DNA of 64,000 nucleotides from Theobroma cacao (GCF_000208745.1 NC_030853.1:12575949-12639948), one strand, 5' to 3'. Positions 49,827 to 61,450 are shown, numbered from the stretch's first letter. Notes: a model not told the origin generated them from the sequence alone. Program-made: numbers and translations.

Positions 49827-52584
49827 TGTCACAACCTAAATTTCGGGCCATGACCGGCGCATGGGTCCAATGGACGTAATCCACTAAACCCAAGCAAGCT
49901 TATTATTTATCTTACTTATAATTCCATCTATTATCACTAAGTCATATTTCATAACTTTGAATCAAAATAGTGATATACATTGCCAACTAGTACTGGCATT
50001 ACTCATTTAAAATTTACATTAAGTTCATCTATACATAACAAAATAATACTCGACTTCCAGCGGAGGGACTCGGATGAATATACAGCTACTGAATGTCGAG
50101 ACACCTACCAAAAGATAGACACAGGTCTACAAGGATACCTTGTCCTAATTATCGGCTTACTCGTGATCTGAAAACATGAATTTGAAATTGGTGAATATAA
50201 ACCCAGTGAGTGAACAAGAAAGGGAACAAGCAACAATTAGGGAGAATTTAAAATCATGATGCACTTGTTTCAAAACAATGCAATTTAGTTCATTCCTATT
50301 TAAAACCCCTCCAAACCCGAGAGTTTCTCGCTCCAGCGAGCATGAATTTCGCTGCAGCGAAAACGGAGCAACAAGAGAAACATTTTTCCTCACTCAACAA
50401 AAAGCTATCCTGCTAAACTAATAAAATCAACATAAAATTCATGAAAATTCTCAAAGTACAATGTGTCAAATTTTACGTACATTAAAACCATAAATCATTG
50501 TCCATCAATTTGCTATAACACACACATTTACATATGTGTATATATATATATATACGTACATACCCATCATCATCATCTCACCAGCTCATCATCATCATCA
50601 CCAGCTCATGCGCACTCCCTACTCGCACATGGCTGGGTCATCACCGGGTTATGCGCACTCCTTACTCGCACATAATCGGGTCATCATCGGGTTATGCGCA
50701 CTCCCTACTCGCACATAATCGGGTCATCCTCGGCTTATGTGCACTCCCTATTCGCACATAGCAGAGTCAACATAATTACACAACATTATATTCAAGCATA
50801 TATGTATATCAGCATAAAGCAGCCACATAGAAATCCATAATAACCACATTTCATAACATAAACCTTTTCTCAAAAGCTTGTTCCCAAGGCATTCATTTTC
50901 ATGAAAAATTGCATAAAATCATTCAAACACTTTGTTCAAAATAGTCATATTCTCAAAACAATTTTGATAGGCAGTCCACTCACAGGTGTCAAAAATCTGG
51001 ATTTCGGGTGCACTCGGACTAATAGTCCTCAGGCGCAATTCCTTTGCCTTTTCCGGACGTCTCACTACCTTGACAAATAACAAAGTCGAGGAATTTACTA
51101 TATTGTCTCTAAATTGATATAAACTAATTTCAATTACTAATGCTTGATATGTAAATGCAAAAATACGTTCGATTACCGCTTAATCGCGGTATCGATTAAA
51201 TTCGACCGATCACCCGATTAATTGGCGATTGTGTCCAAATCACCTCTAAATTAATTCATTTTTCCTCTAATATCTTAATTTACCACATACCATTTAAATA
51301 AAGCCAAATTCAGCATTAGAAACCTCACAGTTCCTTATAAAAAAATTCGTTCATTTGGTACACTAGCACCGAATTTTTTTTTCTACATAACAGTTTCACC
51401 TTAATTCATCATTTTCCAAGCCATTTTCCTTCAAATAAAAACAATCCCCCATTGATATTCAGCCCTCATGGTTCGACCAATAAGGAACCCTAGAGAAATT
51501 GAATATTTCTTTTGTGTTTTTGTTCATAACCATGCTTAACTATCCCTAAACACTAACATAGTCTAAAATCAAATTATTCCAACAGTAATTCCTCTTCCAT
51601 ACCCATTTTTTGAAATTGAATTCATCATGATAACTCAATATTCAACCATGGAAATCAAGAACAAAAGCATGGATAAGCTAGGTATCAAGGAGAATTAAAG
51701 AAATTTTAACTTACCTAGCTTATTTCCTTGATTTCTTCACTTTTTCTTTGAATTTCCACCTAGGTTTTCTTGTTTTTCCCTTTGTTCTTCCTTTTTTCTT
51801 GTTGCTGGTTGTCTAGGCCGAATATGGTGAGGGAATTGGGGATTTAATGGGCTGATTTTCATAGAAAATAATAAAATAATCAACCATGCCACGTGTCACA
51901 TGCTTATTGGCCCAATTTTTAACTTTTTGACTTTTTCTTCGTAATTTTCCACCACAATTATTCTGGTATTTATCCAATCCTACCACATTTAAAATCCCTT
52001 GGTCTTGACAAGTGCTGGGGCGAAAAATTTACAGATTTGCCCCCGAAGCGAAAAAATTATGATTTTGCCCTCATACTTCGAAATGTATCGGAATCACATT
52101 ATTTCTACTTTTCAACCTCAAATAACACTAATATTGATCAGTATTAACCAAATGGGGCAAAAAAATCATTTTTTTTTTAAAAATTCTCGTTTAGTCCTCT
52201 AGTGGTAAAATTACCATTTTGCCTTTGTACTCCAAAAATACCGAGAATCATAATTTTTCACTGCTAAACATCATTTTATACTCCAATAATCATAATTATA
52301 TTTCATATAATTATTCTTGGTCAAATGTGATCAAATCTTGGCTAGAAATCTCCATTTAATCATCAAATGGTAAAATGATTGTTTTATCCCTAATCGGTTA
52401 ATTTTCCTGATGGACTCCAAACTGAACCTTGAACTCCGAATCACTATTCTAAGCCATTTTGTGGGTTTCAAAATTTTCAATTTTCTCTTAGAATTTCTAT
52501 TTGAACTAGTTCAAGGCTCGATTTAACTTAGTTGTACCACTCGATACAATACCGTCTTTTAATCGAGCTTGACAGAGTCTCACA
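49827..52584 (-). mobile_element. Mosaic A/B solo LTR, 2.76 kb
   Basis: Flanked by a perfect duplication taccc (49822-49826 and 52585-52589). Bases 49827 to about 50983 are family B (TGTCACAACCTAAATTTCGGG, CTGCAGCGA motifs at 50321-50361, 43-bp repeats at 50608-50778). Bases about 50984-52574 are family A up to its GAGCTTGACA end. The last ten bases GAGTCTCACA are family B again, like AGGTCTCACA at 28013-28022. Either a recombinant LTR inserted as such, or a family-A LTR entered a family-B LTR and a deletion removed the left half of A and most of B. Confidence 0.8.
50608..50778. repeat. Four-copy 43-bp minisatellite in family-B LTR
   Basis: Units begin ATGCGCACTCC(C/T)TACTCGC and end near CGGGTT. 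Degenerate versions sit at the same LTR position at 26755-26832 and, on the other strand, at 28090-28255, 35115-35255 and 56518-56660. Unit length divides unevenly by three, so open frames across it are chance. Confidence 0.85.
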
Positions 52585-52944
52585 TACCCAACCAAAGAAC
52601 ATTAGAAAAGAGAGGAAAAAAGAGAGAAAGAATCAAATGAGAATGAAAAAAAATAGGGAAAACAAGAGAAGAATATTTTTTAAAAGAGATGAAAAAGAAA
52701 AATCCTTCCTTTTTTCTGATAGTGAGCTGACCATCTTCAAAGATCATACCTTTCCTCACTGTAGAAAGTTTCGAAGCTTAGATACTCATATTTTCAACCT
52801 TTATTCTCAAAAAGCTTTCAGTTTTGGTACTCTCATTACTCATCAACCTTCTTTAGAGGCATAAAGTTCATTCCTTTGTAATCCAATGTTGTATTTGGTT
52901 ATACCTCTAAGCAAAAGGTAGAAGGGTTGTACTTTAACCTTAAA

Positions 52945-53150
52945 AAGGTAAAGACTTTGTGAAAGGTTATGTTTAAACCCTAAAAAAGTAGTGACATTGT
53001 GACGTTGTGCTTGCTTTTATTGAAAAAGCAATGATTTTGTGAAGTTGTGCTTGCTGGTCTTAAAAAGACAGTGACGTTGTGAGGTTGTGCTTCTTTCTCT
53101 TGAAAAGGCAATGACATTGTGAAGTTGTGCTTGTGCAAGTTTGTGAAAGG
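52945..53150 (+). repeat. Tandem repeat of about 50 bp in copia LTR
   Basis: Four to five units of the form AAAAGGCAATGACATTGTG followed by AAGTTGTGCTTG. Similar repeat blocks are common in R/U5 of this LTR type. Confidence 0.75.
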
Positions 53151-53297
53151 TTATGTCTGCTCCTTGAAAGGCAATTTATACTAGATTCAAACTCCTTGTG
53201 CTATCAAGGGAAATGATGTAGACATTAAAGGTCGAACCTTTATTAAAATCGTGGCCTTGCACTTTCACACTCTATTTTTTATTCCACTGCATTTAAG

Positions 53298-54240
53298 GGT
53301 ATGCTTGATTCGTGGACTGAAATGGAAGGGAATATAATAATTATTCCATAGGAATAGAATAAGAGAAGAATAGTTATTTTATAGTTTGGTTCACGAGAAT
53401 AGAATGAAACAGGAATTAGTATTATGATTTATTCCAATTGTCGGTTGACAAGAATAGTTTTAAAAATAATTAAGGAATACGTGGTAATTGACAAAAATAC
53501 CTTTTAATAAAATTAAAGAGTTTATTTTGTTAAAAGATAAAAATATTCTAATAATAGGTAATAAAATCAAAATACCTTTCATTATAATTAAATAATATTT
53601 TCACCAAAATGAAAACATAGTTTTATTATAATGTAGTAATATTTTGTATTAGAAGATAATTAAACCTCTTATTATAATTAAATAATATTTAACATTAAAA
53701 GATAAAATATATTCTTTATTAAATGTAAATAATACTAAATAATATTCTTTATTAAATTTATTATATTCAAATAATAATATTAAATAATATTCTTATAATA
53801 TTTATTTTAGTTAAATAATATTAACATATTAAATAATAATTAAATATTTTTGTTTCCATTTGTTTTTAAATGAAGTAAAAAATTCTTCGTGAAAGGGTAT
53901 TTTTTTAAAGTGGAGTAGGGAGGCAGTGACCGAAAGCTCCAAAAATAGAATTGCTTTAGAGAGAGAAAGAGTGATGAAGAAAGAAAAAAAAGAATGGGTT
54001 TAGTATTATTTATAAGGTAATTTTTGAAATTATAAAAGAATATTTTTGTCCAACCAACTTTTTTTCTTATTCCTAATAACTTGGAATAGCCATTACCAAG
54101 GGAACCTTAGTAATGGCTATTTAGGCTCCTTTTGGAATGGCCATTCCAAGGAATAGTCATTCCATTGAACCAAATGTAGCTTTATCTCAAAAATGAGAAT
54201 ATGGGAAATGGCTATTCCATTCCCCCCAACCAAGCACACC
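53298..54240. mobile_element. Non-autonomous DNA transposon (TIR element), 943 bp
   Basis: Ends GGTATGCTTGATTCGTGG and, reverse complemented, GGTGTGCTTGGTTGGGGG, matching at about 14 of 18 positions. Both flanks read ttaag (53293-53297 and 54241-54245). Inside are AT-rich sequence, several self-complementary GGAATGG/CCATTCC strings and a 12-bp perfect hairpin at 54085-54096 / 54110-54121. No transposase is coded. The TTA/TAA-containing flank and GGTGTGCTTGGTT end recall PIF/Harbinger elements, but hAT or another superfamily is not excluded. Confidence 0.65.
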
Positions 54241-55661
54241 TTAAGTTTCTTTATCTCTTTAATTTGTGAAAAGAAAGGTTTTTTTCTTAGCAACCAATTC
54301 AACCCCTCTTGGTTGATTTACTTTAAGTTTATCTTAACTAACAAGTATAATGCCCTACATTTGGAAAATTTATACATGCTTAAGGCATCATCATTACATA
54401 ACATTCATCAATTAAAATTTATAGTATTCACATTCTATCATTTCAATCCATAACACAATTTCCTCGTTGTGTATCATTATATCCACATATAATAATCATG
54501 TGATGGAAACTTACTCAACTACTCTCATAACTTATATTTGTGGGCATTTTACCATCCACATTCACCTCTTTGTAAATGTGTCTCATTTCACCCACACTAG
54601 CATGTAGGTTTGGGTGATTTTCTAATAATTCCCATTCACACATAATTGGGCAGGTATTTATTCATTTGCCTAGGCTATTGCCTAGCCATGCACTAATCAT
54701 TCAACATACATCCAATCAATGAGTGTTTGAATTAAATCATTTACAAAGGCTTTTTTGCCCTTGTTGAAGGCTAATACATAAATAGAGGTATTTACTACAT
54801 AGTATATTGAAAACTTTGTAAAAAAACATTTGTTCCTACACATTTCGGTTTATCAAAAACAATCTAGCATTCAAATCATGCTAGGCAATATCATCGATAA
54901 ACCATGCTCAACTTTACCATATAAAATACTTAAAGTGGTGTACGCACTCACCTTGACAAGAAGCATATTCTTTTCCTAACTTTTGTGTCACCAAAATCTT
55001 GCTTGTCTACAATCTCAAGCTCTAGCAATCACCTATCACAATAAATCATATCATAAGTTTCTAGTTTCTAACAAAAACCCATTTTTTCTAACCCATTTAT
55101 TCGAAACTAATCGATTAAACCCATGTTTTCGTTTCAAGCCAATAATTCACAATACTTCAAACAAAATCTGTAGTACCCCGTATTTCGATACGGTGGCTAA
55201 TAAAATTTACAGATGCTAATTGAGGTTAATTATCGAGTTAAAAAGGGTAATTCAGAAGAGAACATGTGAAATCTCGATCTCCATAAACACATAACTAGAA
55301 GTAAACGCGACAATGCAAACCAAGGGTAATTTCATAATTTTTCTTGGTGAGCTCCTACGAGTGGGTTTTGTTTTATGCTATTAAGGTCAAAATAGGCCTA
55401 AGGAATGAATAAATGATGTTTATGATGGTAAATAAATGAAGAAGATAAAAATAATGATAATTTCCACTGTAGGGGCAAAATGGTCATTTTGCATCTCAAG
55501 TCTAAATTTTTATGTTTTCGTGAACCCGAGTATTTCTAGACTATTATGGACCTTGCCCTAGTGTCAAAAGAGTAAAAGGTTGCACAAAGGATGAGAGGAA
55601 GACAAAGTCACCATGTTAAGGGCATTTTGGTAATTTATGTGAGAAATCGATAAACTTTAGA

Positions 55662-55671
55662 TATAAATATC
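55662..55671 (+). promoter_or_regulatory. TATA-like box of family-B LTR
   Basis: TATAAATATC, identical to the minus-strand box at 27620-27629, about 490 bases into the LTR and followed by CT-rich leader. Confidence 0.6.
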
Positions 55672-56859
55672 TAAAGCTCCAGCAATTTCCAGTAGCTTCC
55701 AGCCATTTCTTCTTCCTTTCCCCTCTCACGTTTCTTCATCTCCATGGGAGCCTCCCTTAAAGCTTCCATAACTTTCTCTCTCTAGCTTCAATTTCATGCT
55801 TTTGAGCACTTTTTCATAGAACCTTTTGTGCTCTCTCACTCTCTCACCTTAAAACCCTTAAAAAGTCTTACTTCCATCTTCCTCTCACTAGCTGGACATG
55901 TAGAAAGAGAGAGAGTGGTTTCCCTTGTTAGCTTGAAGAATTTTGAAAGAGAATTCAACTACAAAAACCATCAAGGTGAGTATAAGTTAAGGTTAAATTT
56001 CTTTAGTTGTTGATAATGGCTAACAATGGGGTTTGTGAGTGTTTTATCATTGAGGTTGTTTATTCACTCTTAGGGTGACTAGAGTAGTGTGAATAACTAG
56101 CCATTTAATGGCAATTGGAAGCTAGTTAGGAATAACTAGTGGAACTTCATTAGGAAAGAGCTTTTGGATTATATTAATGCCAATTTGGGTTGGTTGTGAT
56201 GTTGTGTGTGTATAGGTTCCAACAAGGCCTCACATGTCCATTTGGAGTATTAGTTGAGGTTAGAGTCAAGTAAAAGAATCAACAAGACCGGTGAGTGAAC
56301 TTGCATCAAAGTGTTTTTAGGAAATACATGTGTTGGGATGAAGCATTTAAATGATTTTACTTGGCTTTTCATTAAATTATGCATGGGAACAAACCCTTAA
56401 TAAATTTTCTCTATGTTGTGACATGTGGCTGTTATGGATTCATGTACTACTACATTATGTTGGTATATATATATATATGTTGTGCATTGATTGTTGATAT
56501 TGTGTGATAATTATAACCGTGCATGTGCACGATGAGGGGGATGCACATACTGGTGATGACGGGGTATGGGAGTGTGATGATTATATTGCTTGTGCATTAT
56601 GTGGGGGGATGCACACGATGACTCCAGCTATGTGCACGATGTGGGGGAATGCACATAGCTGAGTGTGGCGGGATGATATGCATGCTGATGTATGTATATA
56701 CAAATATGTATATATATTTATGTTATAGAAAGTTTATGAAAATAATTGTGATTTTGTTGTGTGTTGGCATTATTAATTGCTCCCAAATTGCTTTTCATTT
56801 CAACAAGAAAATGGCTTTTGATGTAACAAGACCCATTTCCATTAAAATGCTCTGTTTCT

Positions 56860-57010
56860 AACTGCAGCGAGATTCATTTTCACTGCAGCGAGAAACTCTC
56901 GGGTCTGAGGAGGGTTACACTGGCCTGGTTCTCACTGCAACGAGAATGGATTCTAGCTGCAGCGAGGAAATTTCGCTACAGCGAAAATAAATCTCGCTGC
57001 AGCGAGAAAC
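56860..57010. repeat. Cluster of CTGCAGCGAG palindromic motifs
   Basis: At least six spaced copies in 150 bases, including ACTGCAGCGAG, TCGCTACAGCGA and CTCGCTGCAGCGAG (a perfect palindrome). Same LTR position as 26359-26538 and 50321-50361. Confidence 0.8.
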
Positions 57011-58563
57011 TCTTGGGTTTTGGTGCAGTGCTTTTACTTCGATGAAGATTTTGACCATCTTCCCGTCCGAACTTGAAAAAGTGGTAAACATCAAAGTTGA
57101 ATCCCTACCTCTTAGCTTTCTAATGGTTCAAAAATCAGGTCAATTGGAGTTTTGTAGTGGGAGAGATGCTAAAAAACTAAAAAACATGCAAACTAACACT
57201 GTTTCTCACTGTAGAGAGAAACTTGCTGCCATGCTTGCTACCTTGCTTGATTTTGGAAATATTTTCACCCATTTAACTTCATGGATTGATCATGGGTTTT
57301 TGAAACACTACGAGGTTATTAATCAAGGTTTGAAAAGAGGGGTTTTTAGTAAAAAAATTAAATCGATTGCATTGTTTTTTAAACAAGTGCATCATGATTT
57401 CCAAATTCTTCCTATCGATTGTTTGTTCCCTTCTTATGTTCACTCACTGAGTTTTATACTCACATTTTTAAACTTCATGTTTTCAGATTTAGAGGCAGTT
57501 GGGACCTAGATTGAGTTGTCCACGTATGCTCGCCTTCTTGGTAGGTACTATGGCATCTCAATAGCTATATCTTCACCCAGAGTCACTCCACTGACGGTCA
57601 AGAGTCTTATGCTTGTGTACATGTATAAGTAATGAAGACCACTAAGATTCATGTTAAAAATCAAATATGTATATTTGATTACTAAAGCGACTAAAAGGTG
57701 GCAAATGAGTGATACTATGTTAGCATAATACAATTGTGAGTATTGGGTTACTATAAAATGTTATTGAAATATTTTTAGTTGAGAATTACAATATGGGTTT
57801 GAGAAATGATGGTTTGGAATAATGATCGGGATTGCATAAATAGGCTTGCTTGGGCTTAGTGGGCTATGGCCATTGGGCCCATGCGCCGGTCATAGCCTGT
57901 AATTTGGGCTGTGACAAAATCACACATAAAGACGCCTTAATCATTCTTACCTCCACAACCTTGTTGAAGAACAAAAACCCCCCCTCCCAAAATCCTAGCT
58001 CAAATTCGGATTCAATGAGCTAAAATTTACAAAAGCCTTGAGGTAGATTGAAACATTGTGATTAAAACCCAAAAATGCCAAATCTTAACTTAGATTTTAG
58101 TTTGTAAGGTTGAATCCTTGTCCATTGGGGTTTTAAAAGGTTAGGAGAGGGTTTGGTGGCTGTTGGGGATGAGTTGAAGGCTGAGAAAATGAAAAATGAA
58201 GGCTAAGGTTCATGTTAAACATTTTATAATTTCTTTCTGTCAAAAGGCGCTATAGTCGACTATAGTCCTTGGGTAGTCAACTCTAGTTGAGAAACTTGAT
58301 TCCTTTTGAACCTTCTGTCCTAGGATTGACTTTTGGCCACTAGGGGTTGACTATACAAGTTCGAACTTGCAAAAATACATTCATTTGGCTTCCTTTTTCA
58401 ACCATATCCTCAACCATCATTCATCCATGAATATAACACAATAATACGGAGAAATTTGCATCCAATGAAAAGGAATATTCATGGATGGTTGTCACCGATG
58501 TATAATTCATCAAAATTCAAGTTTTCATTAAATTTCCATAATATGAAAGATTGTGGTTTCACA

Positions 58564-58590
58564 TTCTCTCCCCCTTAAGAAAATTCATCC
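58564..58590 (-). other. Polypurine tract of the chromovirus remnant
   Basis: On minus: GATGAATTTTCTTAAGGGGG then AGAGAA, next to the LTR edge. This is the usual Tekay/Del 3' internal end. Confidence 0.85.
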
Positions 58591-59054
58591 TTGAACAACA
58601 CTAACATACTAGTTTAACTACTGAAAAATAAATGTGGGTACTTTGCCCCCATTATCTTATCCTTGGGCTCCCACTTCACTTCATCACTAGAGTGATTTCG
58701 CCATTACACTTTTACCGAGGCTATCTATTTGGAGCAAAGTTTCTTAACTTACTTATCCAATATGGCTACAGGCTCATCTACATAACTCAAGTCATTCTCC
58801 ATTGAAATGGTCATGTGCCAAATCACATGAGACGAATCTGGGTGGTACTTCCTAAGCACCGAAACATGGAACACTAGGTAAACATTAACAAGATCTGACA
58901 AAAGTGTTAATCTATACGCTACAATGCTAATCCTCTTAAAGATCTCAAATGGACCGATGTACCTCAAGCTCAACTTGCCCTGCTTATCAAATCTCTTAAT
59001 GCTTTTGGTTGGCAAGACTATAAGGAATACATGATCTCCGAACTCAAACTCCAA
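58591..59054 (-). pseudogene. Chromovirus integrase C-terminus and chromodomain, decayed
   Basis: The open part (59054-58749) carries the integrase GPY/F module: LRYIGPFEI, VAYRLTL, VFHVSVLRKYHPD, then DEPVAILDK. Past a stop at about 58748 the frame still reads as chromodomain (LCSK, SVKV, WRNHSSDE) with further stops. Chromodomains bind methylated histone tails and steer integration to heterochromatin. This identifies the remnant as a Tekay/Del-type chromovirus. Confidence 0.85.
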
Positions 59055-59767
59055 ATCTCGATCTCTATGGTTGGTGTAAGACTTTTGAAGACTCTATGCC
59101 GTCAACATCCTCTCTCTAATCAACTGTATCTTATAAGCGGTTTCATAGACCATTTTTGACCTTAGTAACTTCCATTCACCAACCTCAAACTAACATATGG
59201 GTGACGTACACCTCCATCCACATAAAGCCTCAAAATGTGCCATCTGAGTATTAGGTTGAAAACTGTTATTAAAGGAAAACTCTACCAATGGCAAGTGTTG
59301 GTCCCAAGCAACTCCAAAGTCTACAACACAAACTCTCAACATATCCTCTAAGGTTTATATAGTTCTTTCGGACTACCCATTCATTTATGGGTGGAAAACA
59401 GAACTAAAATTTAATGTAGGTCCTAATGATTCTTAAACTTTCCTTCAAAATTGACTAGTAAATTATGTGCCTCTATCTGACGCTATAATGACTAGAACTC
59501 TGTGCAATCGCACTATCTCATCCATGTACAATTGAAAATATTGTGCGCTCTATAAGTGGTCCTCACTGGTAAAAAATAGATGGACTTAGTCAGTCTATCC
59601 ACTATCACCCAAATCAAATCATACCTCTTACTCGTATAAAGTAGTCTAGTCCCAAAATCCATGGAAATATGTTCCCATTTCCATTTGGGAATGGGCAAAG
59701 GCTGTAGTAATCTGACAAGTGGCTGATGCTCTACCTTAACTTGTTGACACACTAGACACTTGGCCAC
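59055..59767 (-). pseudogene. Chromovirus integrase core, frameshifted
   Basis: Starts in the zinc-binding end (CLVCQQVKVEHQ), then LLQPLPIPKWKWEHI, the first acidic residue in SMDFGT and WVIVDRLTKS. After a frame break come SDRG and SERTI, which hold the other two residues of the D,D(35)E triad, then DMLRVCVVDFG. Several stops make it inactive. Confidence 0.85.
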
Positions 59768-60190
59768 ATACTCTACTACATCTCTCTTTAGGCCATCCCA
59801 TCAATATATTTCCCTCAAGTCAAGGTACATCTTGATGGTGCTTGGATGTACCATATATACTGCCACAGGGGCCTCTTTTAAGACCTTTCATCTCAGATCA
59901 TCAATATCTAACACATACACTCTAGATCCGTATTTGTGTAATCCATTAGTGCCTCTAGTGAACAATTGTCTTTTCCTCCCTTGAGGATCCTCTAAGGCCT
60001 TAGCCATATATTCATCCTTGCCTTGGCCGTCCTTAATAAGATCCATCAAGATTTGTTTCACTCTAAAATGGGCTAATAATGCTTCTATATCATCAACCTC
60101 AAATTGAATGCCCATATCGCCCAAGTCTTGCATACATTGCTCCAATGATCTCCTCTCAATAGAGATGGAGGTTGAACTCCCCATACATTT
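59768..60190 (-). pseudogene. Chromovirus linker between RNase H and integrase
   Basis: Open from 60184 to 59888. Contains MGSSTSISIERRSLEQ, FRVKQIL, KDEYMAKALEDPQGRK and RVYVLDIDDLR, matching the region before the integrase zinc finger in Tekay-type polyproteins. Frame is lost toward 59768. Confidence 0.7.
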
Positions 60191-60841
60191 CTAGCTTAAA
60201 GCATCTACCACCACATTGGCTTTGTTAAGATTATACAATATGGTACAAGCATAATCCATAAGTAATTCCATCCATCGACGTTGTCTAAGGTTGAGATCTC
60301 TCTGCTTAAAGATATGCTTAAGACTCTTATGGTCCATGTAGATCTCACAAGTCTCACCATACATATAATGCCTCTAAATCTTTTGGCAAAAACTATGGCA
60401 GCTATCTCTAAATCATGTGTAGGGTCATTCTGCTCATGTTTCTTGAGCTAACTAGACATGTACACAATCACATTTCCATGTTGCATAAGCACGCATCCAA
60501 GTCCCACTCGTGATGCATCGCAATAAACTACATAACCCCCTGCACCATAAAGTAAACTTAACAGTATAGCTATGGTAAGACAAGTCTTGAGCTTTTCAAA
60601 GCTCTCCTTACTTGTGTCCGACTATATAAACTGGACACCCTTTTGTGTCAATTAGTCATAGGAGCCACAATTTTAGAAAATTCCTTAATAAACCTACAGT
60701 AGTAACCGGTCAATCTAAGAAACTGTAGATTTCCATCATTAATGTTGGCCTCGACCACTTCTCCACCACCTCAGTCTTCTTAAGGTCCATTTTCACTTCG
60801 TCCTTAGACACTATGTGGTCCAAGAAGCTTACACTATCAAG
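60191..60841 (-). pseudogene. Chromovirus RNase H region, decayed
   Basis: Scattered in several frames with stops: FLDHIVSKDEV and a thumb-like segment at the RT end, then [26 protein letters not shown] and an ANVVVDALS end. The family usually has TDH; here it is MDH, with the acidic residue kept. Confidence 0.75.
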
Positions 60842-61450
60842 CTAAAACTCACACTTAGAGAACTTGGCATATAATTGGTGTTCTTCCAAAGTCTGTAGCA
60901 TAATCCTCAAGTGCTTCTTATGTTCCTCTCGACTCCTTAAGTATACCAAGATATCATCAATGAATACTACCACAAGCTTATCCAAATAGGGTCTAAACAA
61001 CCTGTTCATCATGTCTATAAAAGCTGTAGGGGCATTAGTCAAACTAAATGACATAACCAAAAACTCATAATGACCATACCTCATGTGAAAAATAGTCTTG
61101 GGCTTGTCCCCATCTCTAATCCTTAATTGATGGTAGCTCGATCTCAAATCAATCTTAAAGAAAGACTTGAGCCCTTTACAATAGATCAAACAAGTCATCA
61201 ATTCATGGGAAAGGATATTGGTTCTTTATAGTCACTTTGTTCAACTGCCTGTAATCGATACAAATTCTCATTAAACTATACTTTTTCTTCACAAACAATA
61301 CTAGTGCACCCATTGGTGAAGCACTAAGGCATATGAAACCTTTGTCGAGCAAATCCTCTAACTGATCCTTGAGCTTCTAGAGCTCAACTGGTGATATTCG
61401 GTAAGGTGGTATGATATCGAATTGATGTCCTACACCAAGTCTATAAAAAA
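60842..61450 (-). pseudogene. Chromovirus reverse transcriptase, partly open
   Basis: Upstream part (61440-61205): PYRISPVEL then a stop, [19 protein letters not shown], then [21 protein letters not shown]. The open part (61201-60842) has [35 protein letters not shown], the catalytic FIDDILVY motif and FSKCEF at the end. FGLTNAP is here FSLTNAP. At least two stops interrupt the domain. Confidence 0.9.

Larger units (their letters stand above)
49522..54343 (+). mobile_element. Copia-type LTR, solo or truncated, with two insertions
   Basis: Pieces 49522(approx)-49826, 52590-53297 and 54246-54343 read as one LTR: U3 with three imperfect repeats, TATA box at 49816-49823, leader, a tandem repeat block (52945-53150), and a 3' end with CAATTCAACCCCTCTTGG and final CTTAACTAACA. 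The left edge is a guess; no target duplication was found. No primer binding site follows, so it is a solo LTR or was cut by the next insertion at about 54346. Confidence 0.55.
55169..57916 (+). mobile_element. Family-B solo LTR, 2.75 kb
   Basis: Starts TGTAGTACCCCGTATTTCG and ends TTTGGGCTGTGACA, with a perfect duplication aaatc at 55164-55168 and 57917-57921. TATA-like box at 55662-55671, donor-like AAG|GTGAGT at 55975 and GGTGAGT near 56289, CTGCAGCGAG motif cluster at 56860-57010, CTCACTGAG module near 57442, acceptor-like TTTTCAG ending at 57486. The plus-strand open frame at 57042-57509 crosses this leader region and resembles no known protein. Confidence 0.93.
54346..58563 (-). mobile_element. 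3' LTR of a Tekay/Del chromovirus, split by a solo LTR
   Basis: Pieces about 54346-55168 and 57922-58563. The right edge (TTTCACA at 58563) abuts the polypurine tract of the pol remnant, so on minus it starts TGTGAAACCACAATC. The left edge is probably TATAATGCCC at about 54346, read as a changed TGTAATGCCC. Contains TAGTCGACTATAG near 58252-58264. No coding sequence. Confidence 0.65.

Noticed and set aside
50463..50761. Repetitive open frames over the 43-bp repeats
   Set aside because: They translate a minisatellite; three overlapping frames are open for the same reason. Not a protein gene.
50608..50778. Possible CRISPR-like repeat-spacer pattern
   Set aside because: Units are contiguous 43-bp tandem repeats without unique spacers, in a plant LTR.
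57042..57509. 155-codon plus-strand open frame in the family-B solo LTR
   Set aside because: Other family-B LTRs have the same region without an open frame, and no domain is visible.
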